The notes under the pieces: model-generated | Database searches by the model: none | What the model saw: only the letters and a program-made list of their open reading frames with translations | Told to the model about the DNA's origin: nothing | Position numbers and translations under genes: made by a program | NCBI RefSeq assembly: GCF_001039355.2 | Contig: NW_019775946.1 | Coordinates: forward strand, 730,893 to 794,892 | From: Lingula anatina | Lineage: Eukaryota; Brachiopoda; Lingulata; Lingulida; Lingulidae | Reading direction: 5' to 3' | Length of the DNA stretch: 64,000 nucleotides | Part shown: piece after piece, positions 13,201-25,366 of the stretch | Layout of the letters: the number at the start of each line of letters is the position of its first letter | How positions within the stretch are numbered: position 1 is the first letter of the stretch

Positions 13201-16200
13201 TCAGTGATGGTAAAAGTGCCCAACACAGAGAGATAGATAGTCCCTTTAAGAACGTTATTATTATTATTCATTTTTTTTTTTTTTTTTGGAAAGACAAAAT
13301 TTCAAATTATTTTCCACCTTGTAGGAAAGCCAAACATGTATTATTACCATTCGGCATGAGGACATGAAATATACGAGAACAATATAAACCAAATATCCTG
13401 CAATCCAAAATACTAGTAGACCGTATACTTGCCATACTCATCGATGCCGTGCATCAGTTCGTGTGCGACAATGGATCCCATGGCACCAAAGCGTGCGTGC
13501 TGGGGCATAATTCTGGTATAGATAGGGAACTGAAACAAGCCTGCTGGGACGATGATCTCGTTCCAGGGATTGTACATGTGGGCCACTACGTCATAGGTGT
13601 TATAGCGCCATTTAGTCTTGTCTTGCCCTCTTACCAACTGGTTTGTCCAGTCATTTTTCTCAAAAGCGTTCATGCTCAGGATGTTGGAGAAGTAGTTTGT
13701 TGCATTGATTTTCAACTGAAAAATAACGAGTTTGTTTTAACGTACGTACTAAAACATCAGAACGCACGATCAGTTTGTAAATATGTCACTTTTGAAAAGA
13801 AGAAAAAAAGATATGCTACTCACAGAATCATACTTCCTGTCCAGGTAGTCGTGACTGACAGCAGCCGTGTCATAGGCAATTTTGTCTACCACTGATTGCA
13901 TCTGTAAAACAAAAGACAAATTCATGGCGCAAATAAATTATTTCCCTCTCAGTTTATGTATAAATGTCTTTGTTTATGTATATTCATGAACAAATACGCT
14001 CTTTCTTACTTTGAAAAATCAGATCCTTCAATTCCCTAACAAATTTCAAGCGCTGCTGCCTGCATCATAAAAAAAAAATTATACGTGATACTTCTTTCAT
14101 TTACAGAGATAACTTCCACATAGTGGTTTTGTCCACTTTCCCAAATAGATTATTAAAGACGGGGAGGAATAACCCTGTCCACATGGAAATAATAAAATGT
14201 ACCTTCGAACTTGCATATTTCTTAGTCGATGCATCCATCCATGTCGCCTGCTGAATGCGAGTCGCAATGGTTTGCTTCAGTCGAGAGACTATTGCGTCAA
14301 CCTGGGGATGTAGATTATGTGCGGAAAAGTATTTATTATTTCAGTAGAACTGTTCTGTAAAAATAAACACTTTTCTCCTTTGTTAAAATCGTGCCGTTGG
14401 AAATTTAGAAAGTAAATTCCTTGAAATTAAGTTTTGGAGGTGTTTGGGAAGAATTACATTAAAATAATTCAACAGGTATATTTTGAAAATTTACACATCA
14501 AAAGTGATAAATATGCGAAAAATAAGCGAAAGATGTTATTCAGTTTTATCCCCTTAACAGTGCTCGTGCCAAAAATGATACATTGCGATTTGATTACTAA
14601 CAGACAGAATCTGCTAGAAAATATCAACTAACGCAGCAAGTTTGTTTGGCAGTATATTAAGAGGACATTATGCGCGGCATCGAAGGTGGCATGAGCAACA
14701 CTACACATGGTATAAAAAGGTGGTCAAAATATATACAGACAAACAGAGATCACTTACAACAACTGAAAAGTTAAAGCATAATCATCAAAACAACCATACC
14801 TCGCTTTTGGCATTATCAGCAAAATGGTCTTGAACGAACAGTGCCCCGAGAGCATCCGGCATCTTACTCTTCATGTAGTTAAAACAGAAGCGATATGTCC
14901 CCAAGAACTGAGCCCTGCCTGTCCTAGCTACGTAGAACTCTCTATTGGCATGGACGTATTCCCAAGACAAGTCCTGGGCATATGCCTGCATCAGGCGCCA
15001 CATCAGGTAATTATTCAGCACTCTGAAATAATATTCAGATTTGGAATTATAGTTAAAATTATTTGTTTTTCAGAAGAAATGCAAATTGGGTAATTAAAAT
15101 TCATAAGACCAGTATGTGGAGCATTGAGGATAAACTTGAGAGATTTGAAGGATTTTTTATTTCAAATATAGCTTCAGCTCTGCTTTGGCTTTTCGGATAG
15201 GTGTTCAAAATTAGCATTTTCACGAGAAGTTATAATGGCATAACACCTTATTTTCTTGTTTCTACCCAAAGTTTTCTTAAAAACATGCATACATGTATTT
15301 ATAAGAACATTTATGGATTAAATAACTCGATATAGAGGTTGAGTGCGATGACACTACTTGCACTTGCTTTCTGTTTGGCTATTTCTTTTTTTCGAGACAA
15401 CATCCACGTATACTCAGCTATAGTCTATGACGCAAATGAACATTCGACACACGTCATACAGATCTAGGAATTAGTCTAATACATTCCTTGTGATGAATTG
15501 TCACCATGTGCGACGCCATTATTTTGATAACAGACGGCTATTCTCCTAAGGGTTGTACCTGATTACTTTGCTCATTATTTCAATCATTATCTTTTGATAT
15601 TGAGAATCCTATCTTGCGATGCGAGCTACACGGGGGGAGCGTCTGTTACTGTGCTTATGTGAGGTGCTGTCAGAGGTTAAGAAGTAAGACTTTTTGAAAA
15701 TTTATAACTGGCAAGCTTATTTTGCACCAAAATTATGTCTTTACTTTGCCCATGTAAAATTTATGTCGTTAAGTACGTAAAAATGATACATGAATGCGTT
15801 TCATAAATGATACGGTATTCTTAGGCAATACCCTACCTTGTCTTCGAATTAGGGTCCCAGTTTTTAATCATATTGCTCATCTTCTGGAGGTAGTCAGCCT
15901 CTAAGAGCACGACATACGTGTCTCCGTTCACATTATTACTACCAAACATGTACTGGAAGAAACTGACCCAGTTCACCTGTAAGTATGACAAAAGATAAAT
16001 TATAAATTGTAAAAGAAACAGGTGAAGCAGCATCACATTTTCTAGGGCTCGCTCTCCCCCCCCCCCTCTCTCTCTCTCTCTCTCCCTCTCTCTCTCGTTT
16101 GGTTTGAACCTGTGTTATATCTTTTGCCTTTATTGGTCCCTTGACTCGTTACAATTTCTTCACGACAGAAAGTCTTACCTGGTCAGCTACTGTATTGAGT

Positions 16201-16853
16201 TCTGAGATTTTCTTCCTGTTTCCGGGAGCGTGAGGGTCTGGGGAAGGCTGGGTATAGGCTGTTACCTGCAAATTAGAAGAAAGGTGCAGGTAAACAAAAG
16301 TGTAGCTATCTATGTGGATGGTAGGCTCAGGATCACGTGCCCCCCCCCCCCCCCCCCCTCATCTCCCTTTGACCTTGCTTCTGTTCATGGACATGCCATT
16401 GGAAAATAAACGAAATTTCAAAATATGTCGGAAAAAATCACTCCACGATCTTTTCTTTTTTCATTGTTTTGTAAAACTATCCTTTACTTCAAGGATGTCT
16501 TGGTTGTTCAATATTACAAATACCACTTAATTGGCTTATACCTTGCCAAAGGGGCCTGGCAACGGGGTTGGATCTTACGATACATTCTTTATAATATAAC
16601 TACAACCATATTATCACTATTTTCAAATGATCAAATTTGGTTAATTTTCTATGATAATGCAAAGCCCGTACTTACATTGGCTAACTGGTACTCAAATTGA
16701 TAAGCGTCGTTAACAAACTGTTCGATGTTGATCTTCACTGTGTTGTCTGTGGGGTTCATAGCATTATCTCTCACCATGTAGCCGGCAACTGTTCTCATGA
16801 AACCCTTATATGCATCTTGTACCTAAGTAACGAGGGGATGGATTTTAGAAACA

Positions 16854-16895
<42 letters not shown>

Positions 16896-18144
16896 TGTGT
16901 GTTTATTTTCTTTCTCTCTTTGTATGTGTAAAAATATAGCAAATGTAAATGTGTTTCCTTGATTGAATGCTTATCGTTAATAAGTACGTTGAAGTGATAA
17001 CTCTCGCCACCCTATGTAGATATGTCAACAAATTATCTGTCCTCAAACATCGACGACCATCCTTATCCACATTTATTATGAACATGCAAATCCTAAATTC
17101 CCTTTTTTCATTCAATTCAGTTTTAAACCCGTACTAATAGGACATCGCATATAACTCAATTAATATACACAATCCTCTGTCGTTTCTTGTTTTCTGTAAT
17201 GCGTTTATGTTTGTATTGCATGTATATACTGTATTTTACAAGTAACTGATTGAAGACATGGTTTGTCTAAACTACAGTGCTGATAACACACAAGGACTGC
17301 TTAATTTTGACGCATAAACGTAACCAAAATCTAAGATACTACTAGCTTTCACATTTAATACACACACACACGCACGCTCACGCAAGCATACGCACAAATA
17401 CACACGCACACACACGAGCGCGTACGCACACATTTATATCCTCCCATTTTCAATGACCTCTGCTGGAAGAACTCTCACCTTAGCTGCATATGAAGATGTA
17501 GAAATGTAGTATCCCCAGTACATGCCAAGACCACTATAGTCAATCTAAAAAAAAGGATGATACTATATATACAAATTGCAGTTATCTAGATATATTTCAA
17601 AACCTTATTATACACGAACACATTGAATGCTGTGTGACACTTAAGCTGATAACGATTCCAGGAGGGGTTTGCAAGGGGGGGGGGGCGAAAAATATGCTGC
17701 CCCTCGTTCCACGTTCCACTTCTGAAATTCATATATATAGCATTTAGCTTTGGCACCACTTACAGCCTATCCCAACAGACCCAACTGATTTTCATTAAAT
17801 CATCACAAGAAATGCATATTTTTACAGAACATTTAGAACCAAAAATGTTTTTAGTGTGGATTTAAATATACTTTATGTAATACTATTATTTGTAGCCATC
17901 GTTTGGTTGAATTTCATAGAATAATAATATTAAGATATTGTATTTTTACCGTATTATAGGACTACGGTCAGCAAATTTATGAGTTATTGAGTACAGGGTT
18001 TGAAATTGTGGGCGGCGGTTCTAACCGCAATGGGGGAAGAAAGACTTTTAAAATGATATCTTTGAATACAGAAAAACTGATAACTCCTTAATGCAATATC
18101 AGCAGTGCTTTGATGGAGCATATGTACGCCCATTTTCCAAATAA

Positions 18145-18175
<31 letters not shown>

Positions 18176-19110
18176 TAATAATAATGAATAATCATACAAA
18201 CAGATATGCTGTTAAGCTGTCTTCCCTGCACAGACTTTGGTATAGGCACATCCCACCCCACCCCACCCCACCCCACCCCGCCCCCCTTCTTGCATTCTTT
18301 AAGACTTTTTCAGACTTTAAGCGACTTATGCACACTTCGGAGACTTTGGAAAGGCTTCCCGCATCAACATGCCCAATAGTTATATGTAAGCGTGATGGAG
18401 GATATATGACCGACCTCAACCACTCTCTTGCTGGTGTCCAACTCATCGGGGGCGACGGTGTACGAAAAGAGGGCGTTGATCCAAAAGTCCACGTGAACCT
18501 TCTGCAGCGCATTTTGGAAGTCCCAATTTGATATCCCCATCGTGTTAAACACATACCACGGGCCTATCTGGTTTACCAAATCTATCATTGGCTTTCCGCC
18601 CGCTTTTTGATTTTCGTATCCGTTCATGCAAGAAGAAAAAAGTTCCTTAGCTTTTCTTTCATATGACCAATCCACATTTCGCTGAAGAGGTGCGCCTAAT
18701 ACCCTTCGCAGTTTGCCTTCGTTAAAAGTGGCGGCGTCGCGTAGTACCGTCCTTTCATTATTACCGCTCGTAATTTGTGCAAAGTTAGGAAAATTGCCAC
18801 ATGCAAAGGTATGGAAGTCATCACAGGGATTAACAGAGGCATTCATAAAATTAATCATCCTTGACGCCTCCCGCATACATCCTTTAGTCAAGCATAAATC
18901 TGGAGCAGGAGGCGGATTGCCGACACCAGCGGCAAATAATGCTATAACTACAATGGCAATTAGAAAGAACACCACTGCCACGACACCGAGAATTGTCTCC
19001 CTGGTCGACAATTTGTTGTCTCCAAAAGTCATGCCGAAGTTACTGCTAGGAATCACTTTTTCTACGTCGTTGACGCTGTTTACAATATCCACTTTATCTG
19101 AATTAGCCAT
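10248..19110 (-). CDS. M13 (neprilysin-like) zinc metallopeptidase, complete, 14 coding exons, 772 aa
   Basis: Minus-strand exons in order: 19110-18415, 17544-17479, 16822-16676, 16265-16179, 15976-15837, 15022-14800, 14301-14203, 13901-13824, 13715-13433, 13160-13009, 12883-12806, 12030-11935, 10640-10567, 10347-10248. They total 2319 bp with every phase matching; neprilysin is about 750 aa. This is a type II membrane ectopeptidase: cytosolic residues 1-39, membrane helix about 40-62, then the ectodomain opening with paired cysteines (73, 78, 96, 104) and the PCDDF...FACG signature. The zinc site is HELMH at 597-601, with Glu670 as third ligand. The C-terminus ends Cys-Asn-Val-Tyr, where the family usually has Cys-x-x-Trp. 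Against human neprilysin, Asp650 becomes Glu674, the substrate Asn542 becomes Val, and His711/Arg717 become Ser or Tyr and Lys. The exon 1 donor (GTCGGT) is weak, and the intron after exon 9 is GC-AG. One intron holds a foldback element. The family cleaves peptides outside the cell; the activity of this member is uncertain. Confidence 0.95.
10797..10802. repeat. Left target-site duplication of the foldback element
   Basis: CAGAGC immediately left of the inverted repeat. The same six bases flank the right end at 11842-11847, and agreement extends to ten bases if the palindromic end is counted. Confidence 0.6.
10803..11841. mobile_element. Foldback (long terminal inverted repeat) transposable element
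   Basis: Two near-identical arms in inverted orientation, about 10803-11255 and 11408-11841, enclose a ~150 bp AT-rich spacer. The outer ends read TACCATGGCCCATAGG and its complement. CAGAGC is repeated directly outside both ends (10797-10802 and 11842-11847). The repeat can be read as up to ten bases (GGTACAGAGC) depending on where the boundary is set, as expected of a target-site duplication. Each arm contains an open frame of about 65 codons reading outward, of unknown meaning. No transposase is present, so the element is non-autonomous. It sits in the M13 intron between exons 12 and 13 and does not touch the exons. Long arms and a TSD near 9 bp would suit a Mutator-like origin, but the superfamily is not proven. 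Confidence 0.85.
11842..11847. repeat. Right target-site duplication of the foldback element
   Basis: CAGAGC immediately right of the inverted repeat, matching 10797-10802. Confidence 0.6.
16853..16900. repeat. (TC)n(TG)n compound microsatellite in an M13 intron
   Basis: A CT run passes directly into a GT run, about 30 bases upstream (minus strand) of the exon at 16676-16822. Confidence 0.9.
18146..18186. repeat. (AAAT)n(AAT)n microsatellite in M13 intron 1
   Basis: Tetranucleotide then trinucleotide AT-rich run. A CCCCA/CCCA-type tract follows at about 18250-18290 in the same intron. Confidence 0.85.
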
Positions 19111-19735
19111 CTTCGCTTTGAGAATTTTTTTCCCAAAACGAAATTATGGAAAAGCATTAACACCCGCACTCCACCACGATGAAGCGTCCTCCTGCTGATG
19201 ATGATGGTTGTTCAAGTATATTGGGGGCGTTTTTCCACCTTTGATTAGAGCAAAGGTTGGACGAACAAAGCGTAGGACAAGGGTGACTCTTATCTCTTTT
19301 GTAAACTCATTAAATCTACTTGCGCCTGGACTATCTATATTTTGTCCTCAAAATTATTTACCACTGAGACACAGATAGTAACTTATCTTTATTTATATGT
19401 CAAATTTTTATTTTATTTATATAAATGCTGTAATGTTTTATTTTGTTTTCAATAAACGCTTTCGTAAATCATAATATTTTAAGCGGAGGCATGACTGATA
19501 ATCGTCCATCCCCCCCCCCCAACACCCTCTAACCCCAACTGCGACCTTGTCTTTCAAACAGTTTGTGCACTCATATCTGATACTGATAGATTTGTCCAAT
19601 ACATTTAGCCCATAGACATGACAAAGAAATCTTAAGTTTTTAAATGCAAGTATCATTTTTATTGAACATACTTCACTAAGGAAAAACGCCCTATTAGAAA
19701 TATGACGAAAACCAAGTAAAATTCCATCGCGTCTA

Positions 19736-19870
19736 AGGGCGCGTTCCCCATGAAACTATCGTTTTACATGTAGATCGATCCAACTCCACTCAGATTAATT
19801 GATGTCACGCCTCCTCGAGCAGCTAGGGGGTGATCAACTTTCAGGTGCACTGCGTTTTGAGTGCGACCGA
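19736..19870. mobile_element. Diverged copy of a short TIR element family (tentative)
   Basis: Shares TAGATCGATC and a core resembling GGGGGTNATNAACTTTC with the better-preserved elements at 42941-43130 and 48315-48519. Ends and target duplication are not clear. Confidence 0.35.
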
Positions 19871-20394
19871 ACGCATTACAGACAGTTAAATAGTACTATT
19901 TAAAGGAGACGCAACATTAAAGTAAGAATATCATCAGTTAAAGTTATGTTCTGATATTAAAAGTGCAGCAGGGACTGGGCACCATAAGGCACGGTACTCC
20001 GCCTTATCTTATCATACCGTACCAGGGCGTTCTTCACCTCTTATATCTACCATATACACATTAACATTTCTAACATCTCGAACAGGAAACTTAGTGAAAC
20101 AAATACTGATGCTGCTCAATGCACATATCCCAGTGGCAAATCTTAAATGTTCAGAAATTGCAATAGGTCCATTGCTATAAGAAGAAAACTTAATAATAAC
20201 CCCCGCCCTCTTGCAGCGTTCTACACTGATATGGTATTAAAAAAACAAGTTTTCATTTCATTAGCTATTTAACAGGCACACTTAACTTGTGAAACTGGTG
20301 TGAGAGAGGATGTAGTTTTTTTTCAGCATGACAATGTAATGCTACAAGCAAAAAATTTAATAATGATTCGTGCGACCAAAAGAAACACCCCTCC

Positions 20395-20649
20395 CCCCCC
20401 CCCACACACACACACACACACACACACTAAAAAGGGGGTTCAGTGCTCTCAGTTTTGGCGGGAAGAAAAAATAACCCTCAAATACAAGTCAGTTTTTATC
20501 CCTTCTCCTTGTGAAATATACAAAAAAATTAAATACTTAATCCAGCACATCTCAACCATAAATACACCGATTTTCTCAAGGTGCTGTTCTCAGCACCTTT
20601 ATCAGAAGGGGCGGATACGACCCGTAGTCGTCGCAAACCATACCATGCA
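20395..20649. repeat. Exact direct repeat left of a one-base assembly gap
   Basis: Starts with poly-C and (CA)n and runs to the N at 20650. The same sequence, apart from length and phase in the simple repeat, recurs at 20651-20908. Contig ends that overlap but were not merged explain this best. Confidence 0.85.
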
Positions 20650-20650
20650 N

Positions 20651-20908
20651 CCCCCCCCCCCACCACACACACACACACACACACACTAAAAAGGGGGTTC
20701 AGTGCTCTCAGTTTTGGCGGGAAGAAAAAATAACCCTCAAATACAAGTCAGTTTTTATCCCTTCTCCTTGTGAAATATACAAAAAAATTAAATACTTAAT
20801 CCAGCACATCTCAACCATAAATACACCGATTTTCTCAAGGTGCTGTTCTCAGCACCTTTATCAGAAGGGGCGGATACGACCCGTAGTCGTCGCAAACCAT
20901 ACCATGCA
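20651..20908. repeat. Exact direct repeat right of a one-base assembly gap
   Basis: Second copy of 20395-20649. Each copy contains a small hairpin, AAGGTGCTG/CAGCACCTT with a four-base loop. Confidence 0.85.
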
Positions 20909-21284
20909 TACTAAAGATGGTCATCGTGAAGGGGGCGTATACTGTGCACATGTACCGGGTAGTAGTAGACCTTGTGATAATTTTGCTGTTATTCCCGCTA
21001 CAGCTTATCAGTTATTGATTTATAGAATGTAACATGTTTGCAATCATTGTAATAGATCAATAAGAAGTGCCTTCTAGTTGATAATTAACTTGGTGTCTTC
21101 TGTCGGTTATAAACCATTGATAATACCAGCCTGGTCTTTCTCGCGTAATCTATATGATCTCCTTGTGTTGAATTGATTTTACTACCTGCGTGATAAAATG
21201 AGGGAGTTAACACGGAGAAATATTTCAGTAATTTTTTTCTATGAGATTCAGTAGAAGGATTTAACAGTTATTTCAGGCAAAAAT

Positions 21285-21327
<43 letters not shown>

Positions 21328-22849
21328 AGGGGGGGGGGGTAAAAGCATGGGCTTAACAAGTCGCCGAGCGGCAAATACCAACAAGGCTAATATACCATGA
21401 GATATAGTATAGCACTCTCATTAACTGCCACTGGTGGGCAGAAGGATATCATTAAGAAAATACCAAATGAACAAATCCACCTCCAAGAGCAACCGCCAAA
21501 AGTGTAGGAAAAACCAGTTAGCCTAGGAAAAGAGAGATACTTTAAGTCACACATCCATGGCCGGGGTTCCTAATCAGGTCCTCACTATACCAGACTGATT
21601 TTCAATAAGCACCGAATTAAAATCAAAAAGTACAAGTAGAAGTTTGGTTAAGTAAAGAATTTCAACTGTTGTGTTCTGCACTCAAATTAATTGTGGAAGG
21701 ATCTTCCAACAACAAGTATTAGCAGCCCAATATTTCAATGCCTCACTCATCAGAGAATGCGGCTAAAGGTGATACATATATAATAGCCTCGTATGCTATA
21801 CAAAACTGCAGTCAGACCGTCGAGGGTTGAAGCTTACAAAACACGCAAATGACCATAATTACCATTATTACAATTTATGTATCATACGGAATTTACGTCG
21901 AGCAATTGAAGTATATGTACCTCTGTATGTGCAGTACAGCTTATTGCATCGAGGGTTGAAAGTAATCACTGATCAGGAGGTCAACACTAATGAACATAAT
22001 TACCATAATCACTATTGTCTTTATGCGGCAGGTTCTATGCAGGGATACATTCTTTCGGTTGTACTATCCATGTATATGCATGTGCACTGTAGAACAGGTC
22101 TAGAGGATGGCAGTACCAACCTTGGGAAAGTTTCTGAATTTGATTTAACTTATAAAAAAGAGAGAAAAGAACGTTGATAAAGCAGCAGTGCTTTACTCAA
22201 GTGGTACAGTTTTGTAAATTCATTAAAACAATAATTTGGCACATGTTAAAGTGATTACAGCCGTTCATCTTCTCCAAAAAATATATTTCCTGAGGTAAAC
22301 GACACTTTTCCCCATATTAACAAATTGTTAATGAATCCGTTCCGACATTCATAGTTAGTACCCCCCTTTTTTTTTCCTAAAAGTCTTTTTTTGTAATAAT
22401 ATCTTAAGAGATTATTACAGAGGGTAGGTATCTATCGTCTCTAGACCGGTCGAATTGAGACGAGATTTAATTACTGTGCCCCTGCAGGGACGATGCGTGG
22501 GGAGGCGTGAAAGAGGCGGAGAGACCATTACAGGATTAAGCGGTCTTCCTATCATGTAGGTCCGCCATATTTAGGCCGTGGACCAGCTAGCACTCGGCTC
22601 TTCTCATTCTGAATGGTCCCATAGAAAAAGGCTTCGCTGAGTATCAGTAAGTAGTGTTTTGGAAGTTGCATCTTAAGTTTGGAGCGTTTTATCTACCAAG
22701 TATAAATAGCTATAGATCTAACTCAACATCTCGATGATACTGTGACGTTTGTCGCAAAATAGAGGCCACCAATACAGATAAATTTTTTAAACAACTAACT
22801 GACGGACACTTCTCACGAAATGTCCACCCTTTCCTACCGGAAGGGTGTA

Positions 22850-23955
22850 AGATAATCACGGATTAGAATGCCACACCCGTAAAATAGATCGAAATACGCA
22901 TGCAATTTGTAACTTTTTCATTTCTCAACTCTCTATATTCATGAAAATATTCTTAAATATTACATCTATTGTGTCTCACCTGGAGTACATTCTTGCTTGA
23001 ATCATACCAATCCGAACCTATGTAATATGTAAATAAAGCGTTTGTCCAAAAATCCACATGTGTTTTTTCCAATGCGTTTTGAAAGTTCCACGTATTTTGG
23101 ATATTAGTATCGAAAACGTACCAACCGCCGAGACCGTTCGAGCTCATAACAACATTTTGGATGAACGGTTGTGCGTAGTTTCGTTCTCTAACATACGTGT
23201 CAATGCAGGAACTGAACAAGTTTTTAGCTTTCTTTTCCGACGCCCAGTCTACAGTCCTCTTTATTGGTTGTTCTAATATGTCTTGCAGTTTTTTCTGGTT
23301 CTGGTCATATATGTTCCACAATATGGTTCTCTGGGAGTAGGAATGAAGCGGATGCCAGAGAGGCCACCGGCTGCAGGCGTAAGAATAGAAATCGTCACAC
23401 GGTTTCACGGACAAGTTCATGTTGGACAGCATATAGGCAGCTGTATCAAGACATCCTTGCTCCAAGCAAATATCTGGATGACTTGGGATGTGAACCCCCG
23501 GGGATGTCTGGGCGGCCGTACCAGGGCTGTTACCATTTCCTCCCCCTTGGTGGGCGTAAACCCCAACCAATGCAGCCAAAGCAATGCTGACCACGAGTAC
23601 ACTTGCCAAAACACCGATTAAAATTATTTCTCTCCTTTTCATTGAATAATAAATAAACTTAATTGGATTTCCTGATGGTTCATCGTCGTTTTTAAACGGT
23701 TCACCAACCCCTCCCATTTTTTCTACGTCCGTGACTGATGTGACTGCTTGAAGAGTAAAACCATGTACAATGAAGTTTGCATATTCTAGATGGTGTTTTA
23801 TACCTACCTTGCCTGCATAATTCATTTATTGGGGGCTGTAAAATCACATGATATCAGATCGTGTAAGGACATAACAGCCACTTAATTGACACGACCTATA
23901 CAGCTACAACATAATTCTGCATTTAAGACTGTTCATATTCCCTATTTGCTTCAAT
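22850..23955. repeat. Segmental duplication unit 1 carrying an M13 first exon
   Basis: Aligned by eye with about 25367-26487. Both flanks keep runs such as AGATAATCACGGATTAGAATGC (downstream side) and CATTTAAGACTGTTC (upstream side). Boundaries are approximate. Confidence 0.7.
22980..23825 (-). CDS. M13 peptidase first exon, upstream copy 1 (282 codons; alternative first exon or partial duplicate)
   Basis: Single open exon from the ATG at 23825 to a strong donor (CAG|GTGAGA) at 22980, ending in phase 0. It encodes the N-terminal part of an M13 peptidase: a cytosolic tail, a membrane helix at about 66-91 after a Lys-Arg-Arg stop, a Gly/Ser/Pro-rich stem, then the conserved start of the ectodomain (ICLEQGC, PCDDFYSYAC) and HVDFW near the end. 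It stops at exactly the position and phase where exon 1 of the complete M13 gene stops (18415), so it could splice to the exon at 17544-17479. No exons of its own follow within 3.8 kb. Translation may start at the internal Met before GGVGEPF (codon 37), because the first 35 codons differ more between the two copies than the rest. It is about half identical by eye to exon 1 of the complete gene. Confidence 0.8.
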
Positions 23956-25366
23956 GTCTACTTTATTAGTTTTCAATGGATTTTGAGATAAAATCTGGGC
24001 AAAAGCTTATCAAAATTTGTCTTTAGTTAGAAAGCCGTTTCTACTGTGTGTGTTTGAGCCCCTGAGGAAAGGAGTTTTGGCAGCCTCCTTGCTGCAGAAA
24101 TAATTGAACAAATTTATATATTAATTTATATGAATCAAAATTATATGAAATGTATAGCTATGTCCCTGAATCTTGTTAATTTGATAAAGAGGATTTTATC
24201 TAGGACATTGGCCGACCGACCCCAAATGAGTCAAAACTTTTATGTACTAGTGGGAATATCATTTTGAAGCATTGATTGATGCTTCACTGAACATTAGTGG
24301 ATAGTTCTTGGAAATTAAAATTTGGTGTGTCTTTATTCAAGCCTTGTAACCAACAATTGCCGTTTTTGAATTGCAGCCGCGGATTAGTGTTAATATTTTC
24401 CGAATTCGTGACTAACATCGCGATTTTATGGTCCAATTGCAAATATACTGAGAGCAGGCATCGCATTACTAAATGCAAATAAATTGTGAGGTTTTGCACA
24501 GCTTTCATCTGGGTCTCTCGCTGTTTACGTACATTTTTTGTTCTCGACGCAAACTATTTCAGTTTGGCAGCAGATAAGAAGAACTGCACGCGAGTGTATC
24601 CGTAGACGCACAGGTATTAATTTCAGTAACGAAAACGATGAAATTCTTGACGTCTATACCAAGGCGCAGTAAAGTGACTGGTGCGTTACTGAAAAGTGTT
24701 TGAAAGCGAAAAAGATATTGCTTGATGTGCTCACTCAATGCTTGGACTACAAGTGGTAAATACTGGTAAGACATAAGTAAAAAATTCCTTTCAACGAGTG
24801 TTTCCACCAACTTGCAAATATTTGTTCCATGTTGAATGCTTTCACCAACTTACAAATATATATTCTGAATTAAGGCTATTATTAAAAAATCAAAGCACCA
24901 AAATGAATTAAACTTATTTCTTTAATCTCCTATTCCTATTGTGTATAAATACCGGAGCAATGCGCTCTCGATAATTTCCAGCACATATGGAACGTGCCGA
25001 ATAGGCAGGTGAGGAGACTTGTGGTTCGCAGTTAATAACAAGATGCTCGCATTCAGGATTTTTATAGTCGAAACATGAATTCACAGTTTGAGTCATTAAT
25101 TCGGCGATCGCAATCACTTATCCACAATTGCTATTAGGCTATCGCAATCACAAGTAACAAAAGGCAATTTTGTTTACTATGCCTACTGTACAGAATATAA
25201 TGACAGAGGAAGTATTCATATCTAGTTCAGACAAACAGTAACTTTTGATGCCAAAAGAAGTGATAAAATAAATTAATTAAAGAGGCAAATAACAAATAAA
25301 TATGTTGAGATAATTGATCGACGGGCACTTCAAACTAGATTTCCACCTATGTTAACTTGATTTTAG
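23956..25366. other. Spacer between the two M13 first-exon duplicates
   Basis: AT-rich. No exon, RNA gene or clear repeat was recognised. If the upstream exons are alternative starts, the promoter of copy 1 should lie here, just above 23830. Confidence 0.4.

Larger units (their letters stand above)
19111..22979. other. Region between M13 exon 1 and the upstream M13 first exon; no exon found
   Basis: No M13 exons downstream of the first exon at 22980 are visible here, which matters for how that exon is used. The region should contain the promoter of the 19110 start; an AGATAAGA (GATA-type) site lies on the minus strand near 19290. It also contains a likely relative of the MITE family (about 19736-19870), an assembly repeat around the N at 20650, a (GT)n run at about 21287-21326, and an unassigned GC-richer stretch at about 22440-22620. 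Confidence 0.4.

Noticed and set aside
23708-23825. A short intron after Met-Asn-Tyr-Ala-Gly-Lys (GTAGGT donor) in the upstream M13 first exon
   Set aside because: The available acceptors do not restore the phase, and the frame reads through without interruption in both duplicates.
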